A DNA stretch of 64,000 nucleotides from AP-15 sp963814805. GTDB lineage: Bacteria; Pseudomonadota; Alphaproteobacteria; ATCC43930; CGMCC-115725. Shown here in pieces: positions 1 through 9,398 of this stretch. Under the pieces are notes generated by a model. That model ran no database searches, was not told the DNA's origin, and saw nothing but the letters and a program-made list of their open reading frames with translations. The position numbers and the translations under genes are program-made. Numbering within the stretch: the first letter of the stretch is position 1; each line of letters starts with the position of its first letter. Location: the NCBI GenBank assembly GCA_963814805.1, contig CAWFER010000016.1, positions 1-64,000 on the forward strand, written 5' to 3'.

Positions 1-188
1 ACGGCCTGTTGCAGGTCGAGCGCGCGCTGCCGGCGGCGATCGTCGCCGATCTGGCCGCCCGCGGCCACGAGATCGCCGTGCAGGAAATCCCGCTCGGCGG
101 CTGCCAGGCGATCTGGATCGACCATGCGCGCGGCGTCCTGATCGGCGGCTCGGAGCCGCGCAAGGACGGGCTCGCGCTCGGCTATTGA
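1..188 (+). CDS. ggt: gamma-glutamyltransferase, C-terminal end (5' end outside window)
   Basis: The frame is open from base 3 to the TGA at 186-188 and gives about 61 residues. It ends in GGSEPRKDGLALGY, which matches the usual C-terminus of gamma-glutamyltranspeptidases (G-G-S-D/E-P-R-x-D-G). The preceding 'GHEIAVQEIPLGGCQAIWID' fits the last strands of the small subunit. The family cleaves gamma-glutamyl bonds, for example of glutathione, in the periplasm. Only the end of the small subunit is visible, so neither the catalytic Thr nor a signal peptide can be checked. The next gene, ureD, begins about 10 bases downstream, so co-transcription is possible. Confidence 0.75.
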   Translation, partial: GLLQVERALPAAIVADLAARGHEIAVQEIPLGGCQAIWIDHARGVLIGGSEPRKDGLALGY

Positions 189-197
189 TGCCTGCCT

Positions 198-1036
198 TTG
201 GCCGATGGCGTCGCCGAAATCGGCTTTGCCCGCCGCGACGGGTCGACCCGGCTGGCGCATCTCTATCAGGCCGACCCGCTGCGGGTGCTGTTCCCGACCC
301 CGGAAGCCGGCGACCCGGTCCAGGCGGCGATCGTCACCACCTCCGGCGGGCTCGTCGCCGGCGACCGGATCGACATCGCCGTGCGCGTCGGGCATGAGGC
401 CAGCGCCCATGTCACCGCCTCGGCGGCCGAGAAGATCTACCGCTCGCCCTCGTCGGGAAAATGCGGCGGCGCCACGGCGATTCGCCAGTCATTGTCGGCC
501 GGTAACGGCGGCGCGCTCGAATTCCTGCCGCCCGAGACGATCCTCTACGACGGCGCGCGGCTCACACAGAGACCGTCGTCGAACTCGCGCCCGGCGCCGC
601 GTTTCTCGGCGGCGAAATCGTCGTCTTCGGTCGGCGCGCCCGCGGCGAGCGCTTTACGCGCGGGCTGCTGCGCGAGGTCTGGGAGGTATGGCGCGAGGGC
701 TGCCTCGTCTGGGGCGACGCGCTGCATCTCGACGGCGATGTCGCCCGGACCATCGACGATCCGGCGTGCTTTGCCGGCGCCGCCGGGTTCGCGACCTTGA
801 TCCTGGCCCCGGCCGGCCGCGATCCGCAGACCTTCGTCGACGGCGCCCGCGGGGTCCAGGCCGGCGCGCCCCAGGGTGTCACGGCCGGCGTCACCGCCAT
901 CGCCGGGCTCGCCATCGCCCGCTGGCTCGCGGCCGACGCCGCGCTGCTGCGCCAGGCCTACGCCGATCTTGCTTGCCATTGGCGCGCCAAGGCGCTGGGA
1001 TTGCCGCGCCGTCTGCCGCGGATTTGGCATGTATGA
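198..1036 (+). CDS. ureD: urease accessory protein UreD (frameshifted at about 561-571)
   Basis: UreD/UreH is the scaffold of the UreD-UreF-UreG nickel-insertion complex acting on apo-urease in the cytoplasm. The first part shows the family core 'TSGGLVAGDRIDIAVRVG', 'ASAAEKIYRS' and 'LPPETILYDGARL'. After that the reading moves to another frame and continues with 'TVVELAPGAAFLGGEIVVF' through 'AKALGLPRRLPRIWHV'. Dropping one copy of the 'ac' dinucleotide in 'ctcacacag' restores R-L-T-E-T-V-V-E-L and a protein of about 278 residues, the normal length. The start is probably TTG at 198; no ATG is available in frame nearby. It is the first gene of the urease operon, and the indel is probably a sequence error. 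Confidence 0.85.
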
Positions 1037-1055
1037 TGCTTGAGCGACTGACGCG

Positions 1056-1358
1056 ATGAACCTGACGCCGCGCGAAAAGGACAAGCTCCTGGTGTCGGTC
1101 GCGGCCATGGTCGCCGAGCGGCGGCTCAAGCGCGGCGTCAAGCTCAACTATCCCGAGGCGGTGGCGCTGATCACCGACTATGTACTCGAAGGCGCGCGCG
1201 ACGGCCGCACGGTCGCCGAACTGATGCGCGATGGCGCCACCGTCATCGGCCGCGAGCAGGTCATGGAGGGGGTGGCGGAGATGATCGGCGAGATCCAGGT
1301 CGAGGCGACCTTTCCCGACGGCACCAAGCTCGTCACCGTCCACGAGCCGATACGGTAG
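1056..1358 (+). CDS. ureA: urease subunit gamma
   Basis: A 100-residue protein starting MNLTPREKDKLLVSVAAMVA and ending in VTVHEPIR, which matches UreA over its whole length ('RRLKRGVKLNYPEAVALITD', 'MRDGATVIGREQVMEGV'). UreA is the small structural subunit of the (alpha-beta-gamma)3 urease that hydrolyses urea to ammonia and carbamate. It lies 19 bases after ureD. In most alphaproteobacterial operons ureB follows directly, but here a small zinc-ribbon gene lies between. Confidence 0.96.
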   Translation: MNLTPREKDKLLVSVAAMVAERRLKRGVKLNYPEAVALITDYVLEGARDGRTVAELMRDGATVIGREQVMEGVAEMIGEIQVEATFPDGTKLVTVHEPIR

Positions 1359-1444
1359 GGATTTTAACTTCGCCTGTCGCGCGCGTGCTATTCTCCCGCT
1401 CAGAAACCGACTTATGCGTAAGCATATTGTGAAAGCTCCCGACG

Positions 1445-1714
1445 ATGGCACAAATGATTTGCCCGCAGTGCGGCACGCAAGCAAATCCCAAGACTTACAC
1501 GCCGGGCAGCTTCCTGATAGAGCTCGTCCTATGGCTGTTCTTTATTCTTCCTGGCCTTCTTTACAGTGTATGGCGGTTAACCGCGCGCAAACGCAATGTA
1601 TGTCCTAGATGCGGTGCTCAGATGATCCCGCTAGATACGCCGGTTGGACAACGACTGCTGGCGCAATATGCCGGCGGGAGAGGGGGGACCCGGCCCGAAG
1701 GGCTGGGCGGATGA
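1445..1714 (+). CDS. small zinc-ribbon membrane protein inside the urease operon
   Basis: An 89-residue protein not recognised as a urease component. It has two CxxC pairs, 'ICPQCG' near residue 5 and 'VCPRCGAQM' near residue 52, which together could form a zinc ribbon. Between them is a hydrophobic segment 'FLIELVLWLFFILPGLLYSV', probably one membrane helix or hairpin. Its TGA overlaps the ATG of ureB (ATGA), so the two are translationally coupled. The 86-base gap after ureA is more AT-rich than the surroundings. The position suggests insertion into the operon. A role in urease maturation or metal handling is only a guess from context. Confidence 0.65.
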   Translation: MAQMICPQCGTQANPKTYTPGSFLIELVLWLFFILPGLLYSVWRLTARKRNVCPRCGAQMIPLDTPVGQRLLAQYAGGRGGTRPEGLGG

Positions 1715-2031
1715 GGCCAGCCATCATCCCCGGCGAGCTGTTTCCCGCCGAGGGCGAGATCGAGATCAACGCCGGCCGCCCGACCGTGACCCTGACCGTC
1801 GCCAATACCGGCGACCGGCCAATCCAAATCGGCTCGCACTATCATTTCTACGAGGCCAACGCCGCGCTCGCCTTCGACCGCCAGCCGGCGCGCGGCTGCC
1901 GGCTCGACATCCCGGCCGGGACCGCAACCCGGTTCGAGCCGGGGCAGAGCCGCGAGGTCCGCCTCGTCGCCTATGCCGGGGCGCGCCGCGTCGTGGGCTT
2001 CAACGCCAAGATCAACGGCGCGCTGGATTAG
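1711..2031 (+). CDS. ureB: urease subunit beta
   Basis: A 106-residue protein starting MRPAIIPGELF with the family landmarks 'TGDRPIQIGSHYHFYEAN', 'IPAGTATRFEPGQ' and 'VVGFNAKINGALD'. UreB packs against the catalytic UreC subunit. The ATG overlaps the stop of the zinc-ribbon gene, and ureC follows after 4 bases. Confidence 0.96.
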   Translation: MRPAIIPGELFPAEGEIEINAGRPTVTLTVANTGDRPIQIGSHYHFYEANAALAFDRQPARGCRLDIPAGTATRFEPGQSREVRLVAYAGARRVVGFNAKINGALD

Positions 2032-2035
2032 CGCA

Positions 2036-3745
<1,710 letters not shown>

Positions 3746-3778
3746 GGCAGGTGCGGATGAGGGTTCGCGTTTTTCCCC

Positions 3779-3853
3779 AACCCGATCGTCATGGCCGGAC
3801 TTGTCCCGGCCCTCCACGTCTTTGGTCAGGGGCGGGCTCGTGGATGATCGGGT
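3779..3853. repeat. REP-like inverted repeat between ureC and ureE
   Basis: The arms 'cccgatc' (about 3781) and 'gatcggg' (about 3846) bracket the sequence 'atggccggacttgtcccggc'. That core resembles the 'CGTCATGGCCGGGCTTGTC'-type intergenic repeat common in alphaproteobacterial genomes (family recognition from memory). It fills most of the ureC-ureE gap and can fold as a hairpin in the polycistronic mRNA. Confidence 0.5.
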
Positions 3854-3893
3854 CAGGCTCGGTCGTGACAAGCGAGTCAAGGCCCCAGAACTG

Positions 3894-4364
3894 ATGCGCC
3901 GGGCGATCAGGGTCCATCCGCACGGCGCCTGGCCGCGGGCCGAGGCGGCGGCCGCCGTGACCATCGCCCATCTCGACCGGCATCGCCGCCGCATCCGGCT
4001 CGTCGCCGATTTGGGCGAGGCATTTCTGCTCGACCTGCCGCGGGCGCGCCATCTCGCCGACGGCGACGGGCTCGAACTCGATGACGGCGCCTGGCTCGAG
4101 GTGCGCGCCGCGCCGGAGCCGCTCCTAGAGATCGACGCCGCCGATCGCGCGACGCTGCTGCGGATCGCCTGGCATCTCGGCAACCGCCATCTGCCGCTAC
4201 AGCTGGCGGGCGAGCGGCTGCGCATCCGCGCCGACGCGGTCATCGCCGAGATGGTCGCCGGGCTCGGCGGCAGGCTGACCCGGCTCGACGCCCCGTTCGA
4301 CCCGGAAATCGGCGCCTATGCCGGCGCGCCGCACCGCCACCATGATGATGACGACCACAGCTGA
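3894..4364 (+). CDS. ureE: urease accessory protein UreE (nickel metallochaperone)
   Basis: A 156-residue protein from ATG 3894 (MRRAIRVHPHGAWP). It carries the UreE core 'IAHLDRHRRRIRLVADLGEAFLLDLPRA', 'LLRIAWHLGNRHLPLQ' with the dimer-interface nickel histidine, and a histidine/aspartate-rich tail 'HRHHDDDDHS' expected to bind extra nickel. It delivers Ni2+ to the UreDFG-urease complex. Its 3' end overlaps ureF by about 23 bases, so the two genes are coupled. Confidence 0.92.
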   Translation: MRRAIRVHPHGAWPRAEAAAAVTIAHLDRHRRRIRLVADLGEAFLLDLPRARHLADGDGLELDDGAWLEVRAAPEPLLEIDAADRATLLRIAWHLGNRHLPLQLAGERLRIRADAVIAEMVAGLGGRLTRLDAPFDPEIGAYAGAPHRHHDDDDHS

Positions 4365-5049
4365 GGCCGCCCTTGAGGAGGCCGGGCTCTACCGCCTGCT
4401 GGCCTGGCTGTCGCCCGGTTTTCCGATCGGCTCGTTCAGCTATTCGCACGGGCTCGAAGCCGCCGCCGAGAGCGGCGCGATGCGCGAGCGCGCATCCTTG
4501 CAAGGCTGGATCGGCGCTGTCGTGGCCCAAGGCAGCGGCCGGGTCGACGCCGATATCCTGCGCGGCGCGCATCGTGCGGCGAAGGTCGGTGACATCGAGG
4601 CGCTCGGCGCCGTCAACCGCCGCGGGCTCGCCTATCGCGCCACCGCCGAACTGGCGCTCGAAACCGCGGCGCAGGGCCGGGCGTTTCTCGCTGCCTGCCG
4701 CGCCGCCTGGGCCGAACCGTTTCTCGACCGCTGGGCGGCGATGAGCGACGAAATCTGCCATCCGGCGGCGGTCGGCGCGGCGACGGCGCGGGCCGGGATC
4801 CCGGTCGGCTGCGCGCTGATCGCCTACCTGCAAGCGATGGCGGGCAATCTGATGTCGGCCGGGTTGCGTCTCGGCATCATCGGGCAGACCGACGGCCAGC
4901 GCATCCTCGCGGCGCTCGAACCGCTGGTCCTGCGAGCAGCGAGCGCGGCAATCGCGCGCGGACCGGCCGAGTTCGGCGCAGCGACCCTCGCCGCCGATCT
5001 CGCCTCGATGGCGCACGAAACCCAATATTCGAGGCTGTTCCGCTCATGA
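4342..5049 (+). CDS. ureF: urease accessory protein UreF
   Basis: About 235 residues; the start may be any of three consecutive ATGs at 4342, 4345 and 4348. Family landmarks are 'LLAWLSPGFPIGSFSYSHGLE', 'EICHPAAVGAATARAG', 'YLQAMAGNLMSAGLRLGIIG' and the C-terminal 'MAHETQYSRLFRS'. UreF regulates the UreG GTPase within the activation complex. Its stop overlaps the start of ureG (ATGA). Confidence 0.94.
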   Translation: MMMTTTAEAALEEAGLYRLLAWLSPGFPIGSFSYSHGLEAAAESGAMRERASLQGWIGAVVAQGSGRVDADILRGAHRAAKVGDIEALGAVNRRGLAYRATAELALETAAQGRAFLAACRAAWAEPFLDRWAAMSDEICHPAAVGAATARAGIPVGCALIAYLQAMAGNLMSAGLRLGIIGQTDGQRILAALEPLVLRAASAAIARGPAEFGAATLAADLASMAHETQYSRLFRS

Positions 5050-5669
5050 GCGACAAGGGGAGGCGCGACCCGCTGCGGGTCGGCATCGGCGGCCCGGTCG
5101 GCTCGGGCAAGACCGCGCTGATGGACTGGCTGTGCAAGACCATGCGGGGGCGCTGGGAGATCGCCGCCATCACCAACGACATCTACACCCGCGAGGATGC
5201 CGAGTTCCTGATCCGGAGCGGCGCGCTCCCGCCCGAGCGCATCCGCGGGGTCGAGACCGGCGGCTGCCCGCACACCGCGATCCGCGAGGACGCCTCGATC
5301 AACCTCGCCGCGGTCGCCGACATGACCCGGCTGTTTCCGGCGCTCGACCTGGTGCTGATCGAATTGGGCGGCGACAACCTTGCCGCCACCTTCTCGCCCG
5401 AGCTCGCCGACCTGACGATCTATGTCATCGACGTCGCCGCCGGCGACAAGATCCCGCGCAAGGGCGGCCCCGGCATCACCCGCTCCGATCTGCTCGTCAT
5501 CAACAAGATCGATCTCGCCCCCTTGGTCGGCGCCAGCCTCGACATCATGGATCGCGACGCGAGACGCATGCGCGGCCTGCGCCCGTTCGTGTTCACCAAT
5601 CTCAAATGCGGCGACGGGGTCGGCGCGATCGTCGAGTTCATCGCCGCCCAGGGCGGGCTTCAACCATAG
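5046..5669 (+). CDS. ureG: urease accessory protein UreG (GTPase)
   Basis: A 207-residue SIMIBI-class GTPase. It has the P-loop 'GIGGPVGSGKT', the metal-binding CPH of 'GVETGGCPHTAIREDAS', 'LVLIELGGDNLAATFSPEL' (where most UreG proteins have ES-GGDN), and the 'VINKIDLAP' guanine motif. It powers nickel insertion into urease. The N-terminus lacks a histidine-rich leader. It is the last gene of the urease operon; the tandem integrative elements begin 76 bases downstream. Confidence 0.97.
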   Translation: MSDKGRRDPLRVGIGGPVGSGKTALMDWLCKTMRGRWEIAAITNDIYTREDAEFLIRSGALPPERIRGVETGGCPHTAIREDASINLAAVADMTRLFPALDLVLIELGGDNLAATFSPELADLTIYVIDVAAGDKIPRKGGPGITRSDLLVINKIDLAPLVGASLDIMDRDARRMRGLRPFVFTNLKCGDGVGAIVEFIAAQGGLQP

Positions 5670-5744
5670 CCCGTCCTGGGGCAAACGCGCCAAGCGCGCC
5701 GGAGCGTCATCGGCGACGAATGGCGGGCAACCGGCAGCGCCGAT

Positions 5745-5790
5745 TGGTGGGTGCAGTAGGACTCGAACCTACGACCCGCTGATTAAGAGT
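5745..5790 (-). repeat. distal attachment repeat: 3' fragment of tRNA-Lys (left edge of element A)
   Basis: 46 bases matching the 3' part of the tRNA-Lys gene at 31943-32018 from the CCA end to the anticodon loop, with three differences. Two are a compensatory swap in the T-stem (a C-G pair becomes T-A), and one is shared with the copy at 21278. Beyond base 5790 the similarity stops, so no complete tRNA can form. This is the expected displaced 3' end after integration into a tRNA gene. Confidence 0.85.
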
Positions 5791-5973
5791 TGCTGTCGGC
5801 GCCTCGCCGCAAGCCATTGACCGGACACGAAAATAGGCTACAGCCGGCGGCGATCCTAGGGAACCCGTGGGTTTTACGAGACTAAATGGCTCCGTGCCGC
5901 TGATTGCTGTTGCCATCCGATGCCATTCGACGCATATCTGTGTTCGGACACACGCCGGACACGGAGCAGGCCG

Positions 5974-7185
5974 ATGGCAGGGTTGAGACTCGTCGATAAG
6001 GCGGTTCGGGAACTAGCGCCGCCACCGCGCGGCAACGTCATCGCCTATGACGCGGAAATTAAGGGCTTTGGTATTCGGATCACGGCCGCCGGGGCCAGAG
6101 CGTTTGTGCTGGGCTATACGATCGCCGGCCGGGAGCGGCGGTTAACGATAGGCGCCTATCCGGCCTGGTCGGTGGCGGCGGCGCGCGAGGAAGCGAAACG
6201 GCTGCGGCGCGAGATCGACACCGGGAAAGACCCGCTGGCGCTCCGCCAGGCCGCGCGCGCGGCGCCGACCGTCAATGAGCTGTGCGATCGTTATCTGGCT
6301 GAGCACGCGATCAAGAAGCGCACGGGCGAGGGTGATCGCAAGATGATCGAGCTACATGTCCGGCCGCGGTTTGGCGCCCGCAAGGTGGCGGTCATCGAGT
6401 TTGACGATATCGACCGGATGCACCGCGAGATCGGCAAAACCGCTCCCTATGTCGCGAATTGAGTGGCCGCGTTGGCGTCGAAAATGTTCTCGCTGGCGAT
6501 CCGCTGGAAAATGCGAAGCGATAATCCGGCGAAGGGGATCGCGCGCAATACCGAGGCGCGGCGCAATCGTTATCTAAACCCCGCCGAACTGGCGCGGCTC
6601 ACCGAGGCTTTGGCCCGCCATCCGCACCAGGCGGCGGCAAATGTGGTGCGGTTGCTGTTGTTGACCGGCGCCCGCCGAGGCGAAGTCTTAAAAGCAACAT
6701 GGGATCAGTTCGACCTTGAGGCCGGGAATTGGAAAAAACCGGCCGCAAATACCAAACAAGAGCTTGAGCACACTGTCCCGCTGTCGGCCCCTGCCCGCCT
6801 GCTGCTCGTCAACATGAAAGCCGGGGCCGAGCGGATGGCGAAGGAAACCGGCCGGCTGCCGACGCGCTATGTGTTTCCTGCCCGTGGTGTGGCGGGGCCG
6901 GTGGCGGACATTAAAGGATCCTGGGCAGCCATCTGCAAGGCCGCTGGCCTAGAGGGCGTCCGATTGCACGATCTGCGGCACAGTTACGCTTCGATACTTG
7001 TAAGCGCTGGGTTATCCTTGCCAATTATTGGCGCTTTACTTGGACACACCCAGCCGAGTACGACAGCGCGATATGCGCATTTGTTTGACGATCCGCTTCG
7101 GGCCGCGACCGAGCGCGTCGGGGCGATCGTCATGGGCGGAAAACCTGGGGCCGAGGTGATCCCGTTGTCTCGGCGGCAGGAGTAG
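5974..7185 (+). pseudogene. tyrosine recombinase of element A, interrupted by in-frame TGA at 6460-6462
   Basis: A phage P4-type integrase of about 403 residues. The N-terminal half ('GNVIAYDAEIKGFGIRIT', 'RRLTIGAYPAWSVAAAREEA') ends at TGA. The same frame resumes at once with 'VAALASKMFSLAIRWKMR' and the catalytic domain: Arg in 'LLLTGARRGEVL', HxxR in 'LHDLRHSYASI', His in 'ALLGHTQPSTTARYAHLF' and the final Tyr. A CGA-to-TGA change (Arg to stop) explains it. GTG 6463 could start a C-terminal fragment with the catalytic residues but no arm- or core-binding domain. It sits next to the left attachment repeat, as expected for an integrase. Confidence 0.9.
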
Positions 7186-7191
7186 GTGACG

Positions 7192-7584
7192 ATGGCAAGG
7201 CCATCGGCGAGCCAGGGACGGCGGAATTTACTGACGATCATGGCCATATTGATGGCCGATAACCCCGGTCTCAATTATCGAAAAAGCGCCGCCAAGGTCG
7301 CGACGAGCGCCGCGGGCGAGGCCGAACGTGAGCGCTCGTCAATCCAGCCTGATGCCTTGCGCCGATGGCTCGTGCGCCACTGGCCGGCGCGCGCGGATGA
7401 ATTGCTACAAGCTGAGGCTCGGCGCCGGGCCGAGGCGGTGGCGCGAAAGCAGTCGCCGGCGTCGGTCTGGCTGCGGCCGATGGATTTCCCACCCGAACGG
7501 TTTCAACGAGCCGTTGATGCAGCGCGGCCGCTCGTCGAACCATTTGAAAAGATGGCAAAATTCGGTTTATTTAAGAAGCTCTGA
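7192..7584 (+). CDS. hypothetical protein, element A
   Basis: 130 residues from ATG 7192; a GTG at 7186 is also possible. Not recognised. The middle is basic and helical ('PDALRRWLVRHWPARADELLQAEARRRAEAVARKQ') and the C-terminus ends FGLFKKL. It directly follows the integrase and precedes the 21-bp repeat array. A small DNA-associated protein is plausible but unproven. Confidence 0.55.
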   Translation: MARPSASQGRRNLLTIMAILMADNPGLNYRKSAAKVATSAAGEAERERSSIQPDALRRWLVRHWPARADELLQAEARRRAEAVARKQSPASVWLRPMDFPPERFQRAVDAARPLVEPFEKMAKFGLFKKL

Positions 7585-7586
7585 GG

Positions 7587-7692
7587 GGTTTTGTCCGGAG
7601 TTTTGTCCAAAACCGGCAGGGTTTTGTCCAAAACCGGCAGGGTTTTGTCCAAAACCGGCAGGGTTTTGTCCAAAACCGGCGGAGTTTTGTCC
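7587..7692. repeat. array of 21-bp palindromic repeats (iteron- or operator-like)
   Basis: The core 'ttttgtcc' starts at 7589, 7601, 7622, 7643, 7664 and 7685. The central units are spaced exactly 21 bases, two helical turns. Units 2-4 contain 'ggttttgtccaaaacc', a 7-2-7 palindrome, followed by 'ggca'; unit 1 has 'agttttg' at its left arm. The first and last copies are half-sites. It lies between a small gene and the HTH gene at 7782, just upstream of the replication genes. This suggests origin iterons or cooperative repressor sites. Confidence 0.85.
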
Positions 7693-7740
7693 GACCTAGG
7701 CTGAGTTAAATCCTTTGTAAAAGGTCGGCCGGCAGCAACA

Positions 7741-7775
7741 CATTCCGAAAGCCAAATCATTGGTTTCGGAGTGTT
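7741..7775. promoter_or_regulatory. inverted repeat upstream of HTH gene
   Basis: 'cattccgaaagccaa' and 'ttggtttcggagtg' form an imperfect inverted repeat separated by 'atca', ending about 7 bases before ATG 7782. It could be an operator for the HTH protein or a hairpin in the leader RNA. No T-run follows, so a factor-independent terminator is unlikely. Confidence 0.45.
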
Positions 7776-7781
7776 TGAGCA

Positions 7782-8072
7782 ATGGAACTGTCGAAATCTG
7801 GCGATCGGCCGACCAAACGAGGTCCGGGACATCCGCCTGGACCAAACGCGAAGCCGACGATCCCCGGCTTTATTGACGAAACCGAGCAGGCCACGCGGCT
7901 CGGCGTCTCCATCACGACCTTGCGGCGATGGGGGTATGCCGGGACGGGACCGACGCGCGTCTACATTGGCTACCGGCCGATGTATCAAGAGGGCGCCGAC
8001 CAAAGGTGGATGGCCGAAAAGGTCGCCGCTGCCGAGCGGCAAGCCCGGCCGGTCCGTCGCAGGGCTGGGTAG
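7782..8072 (+). CDS. HTH DNA-binding protein (AlpA/MerR-like)
   Basis: 96 residues. The segment 'FIDETEQATRLGVSITTLRRWGYAGTGP' is a typical excisionase/AlpA-type winged helix-turn-helix, and 'VYIGYRPMYQEGADQRWMAEK' fits the wing region. Such small proteins act as excisionases or as activators of integrase or replication genes in integrated elements. It sits between the 21-bp repeats and the replication module. Confidence 0.7.
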   Translation: MELSKSGDRPTKRGPGHPPGPNAKPTIPGFIDETEQATRLGVSITTLRRWGYAGTGPTRVYIGYRPMYQEGADQRWMAEKVAAAERQARPVRRRAG

Positions 8073-8076
8073 CGCC

Positions 8077-8547
8077 ATGGCAGAGTATCGCCCCGGCGCG
8101 CTGGCAGGCGCAGCCGGGGACGGGGACTTCGTTGGACGGCAATCCGCATCGTATAGCGCAATTCCGCGCCCGTCGCAAGACGAGCCTCGCGGCGAGGCGC
8201 TAACTTGGGGTTCGAGGCCCGAAAGCGAGCGCCCGCGGATGCGGCTGCTCGAATGGCGCGGCATCAACAAGGGCGCGCTGGTCGGCCGGGCCAAGGTGGC
8301 ATTGCCATCGGGGCTCGAAATCGCCGATATCGGGGTTTTTAGCAAGGCCGGGCGCAAATGGGCGCAACTGCCCGCGCAGATGATGCGCGCCAGCGACGGC
8401 AAGCCGATCGCCGGCAACGATGGCAAGGCGAAATATGCTTCGTCCCTTCGGTGGTCGACCCGCGAGCTACAGGATAGGTTTAGCGCTGCTCTGATCGCTC
8501 TGATTGAAAATCAACACGGGCCGCTCGACGAGAGTGACGCGCCATGA
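8077..8547 (+). CDS. conserved phage protein of unknown function
   Basis: 156 residues from ATG 8077; an internal ATG at 8238 would leave the conserved part. The C-terminal half ('MRLLEWRGINKGALVGRAKV', 'GLEIADIGVFSKAGRKWAQL', 'YASSLRWSTRELQDRFSAAL') resembles small proteins found next to prim-pol genes in proteobacterial prophages; its function is not known to me. Its TGA overlaps the ATG of the prim-pol gene, so it belongs to the replication operon. Confidence 0.6.
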   Translation: MAEYRPGALAGAAGDGDFVGRQSASYSAIPRPSQDEPRGEALTWGSRPESERPRMRLLEWRGINKGALVGRAKVALPSGLEIADIGVFSKAGRKWAQLPAQMMRASDGKPIAGNDGKAKYASSLRWSTRELQDRFSAALIALIENQHGPLDESDAP

Positions 8548-9398
8548 CGCCGCTCGATAAGGCGCTCGAATACGCCGAGCGTGACGGGCTGCCGATATTC
8601 CCCTGCCGCGAGCGCGAGCCTGGCCGAAAGCGGCCATATACGCCGCGAGGTTTTCACGACGCACGCCGCGACCCCGCCATCATCGCCGCATGGTGGCGGC
8701 AATGGCCGAAGGCTCTGATTGGCATGCCAACGGGCCGGCCCTCGGGGCGGTGGGCGCTGGATATCGACATGAAGCGACCCGAGGCCAACGGTTTCGACTC
8801 GCTTGAAGACCTCGGCCACGTGCTGCCGGCAACGCCGATGGCCCATACGGCGAGCGGTGGTTTGCATGTGTATTTCGATGCCGGCGAGCGCGAGCTGCGA
8901 TGCAGTGCCGGGTTGATTGGGCCCGGCTTAGATATTCGAGGCTGCGGCGGCTATGTGATTTTGCCGGCGCCGGGCAGCGGTTACGAGTGGGACACGCTGC
9001 ACAATTTTAAGACATGCGCGGCCGTCCCGGCCCCGGACTGGCTATGGCCGGCCGTGCCGTCTCGGCCGATCTCGACTGAGCCGATCAAGCCTGTCGCCGG
9101 GCTTTCCCGCTATGGCGAAGCCGCGATCGAAGCCGCGTGCAACGCCATCGTGCGAGCCGAGCCGGGCCAGCAGGAACGAGTGTTGAACGCCGAATGCTTC
9201 AGCATCGGCACGCTGGCGGGCGCCGGCGCCATCCCGGCCGAAATCGCGTTGCCGGCGCTACTTCGGGCAGGAAATGCGATGCCCGACCACGACGCCGCGT
9301 GGCCATGGCGACCCGAGGAAATCGATCTAAAGGTCCGCCGCGCTTTCAACTCCGGGCAAGGGCGCCCGCGGGAGGCGCGCCGTGCGCAAGTGGCTTGA
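8544..9398 (+). CDS. bifunctional DNA primase/polymerase (prim-pol domain)
   Basis: 284 residues. The N-terminal 200 residues carry the prim-pol signature: 'LPIFPCREREPGRKRPYT', the metal site 'GRWALDIDMKRPE' (DxD), 'TASGGLHVYFDAG' (sxH) and 'GLDIRGCGGYVILPAPGSGY'. It would synthesise primers or initiate replication of the element. The stop overlaps the next gene by 17 bases, giving a tightly coupled pair with a RepA-like ATPase. Confidence 0.88.
   Translation: MTPLDKALEYAERDGLPIFPCREREPGRKRPYTPRGFHDARRDPAIIAAWWRQWPKALIGMPTGRPSGRWALDIDMKRPEANGFDSLEDLGHVLPATPMAHTASGGLHVYFDAGERELRCSAGLIGPGLDIRGCGGYVILPAPGSGYEWDTLHNFKTCAAVPAPDWLWPAVPSRPISTEPIKPVAGLSRYGEAAIEAACNAIVRAEPGQQERVLNAECFSIGTLAGAGAIPAEIALPALLRAGNAMPDHDAAWPWRPEEIDLKVRRAFNSGQGRPREARRAQVA

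Noticed and set aside
6460..6462. Selenocysteine or pyrrolysine at the integrase TGA
   Set aside because: The codon aligns with a non-catalytic arginine position and no recoding element is visible.
7587..7692. CRISPR array
   Set aside because: The 21-bp units abut and vary little; no spacers and no cas genes are present.
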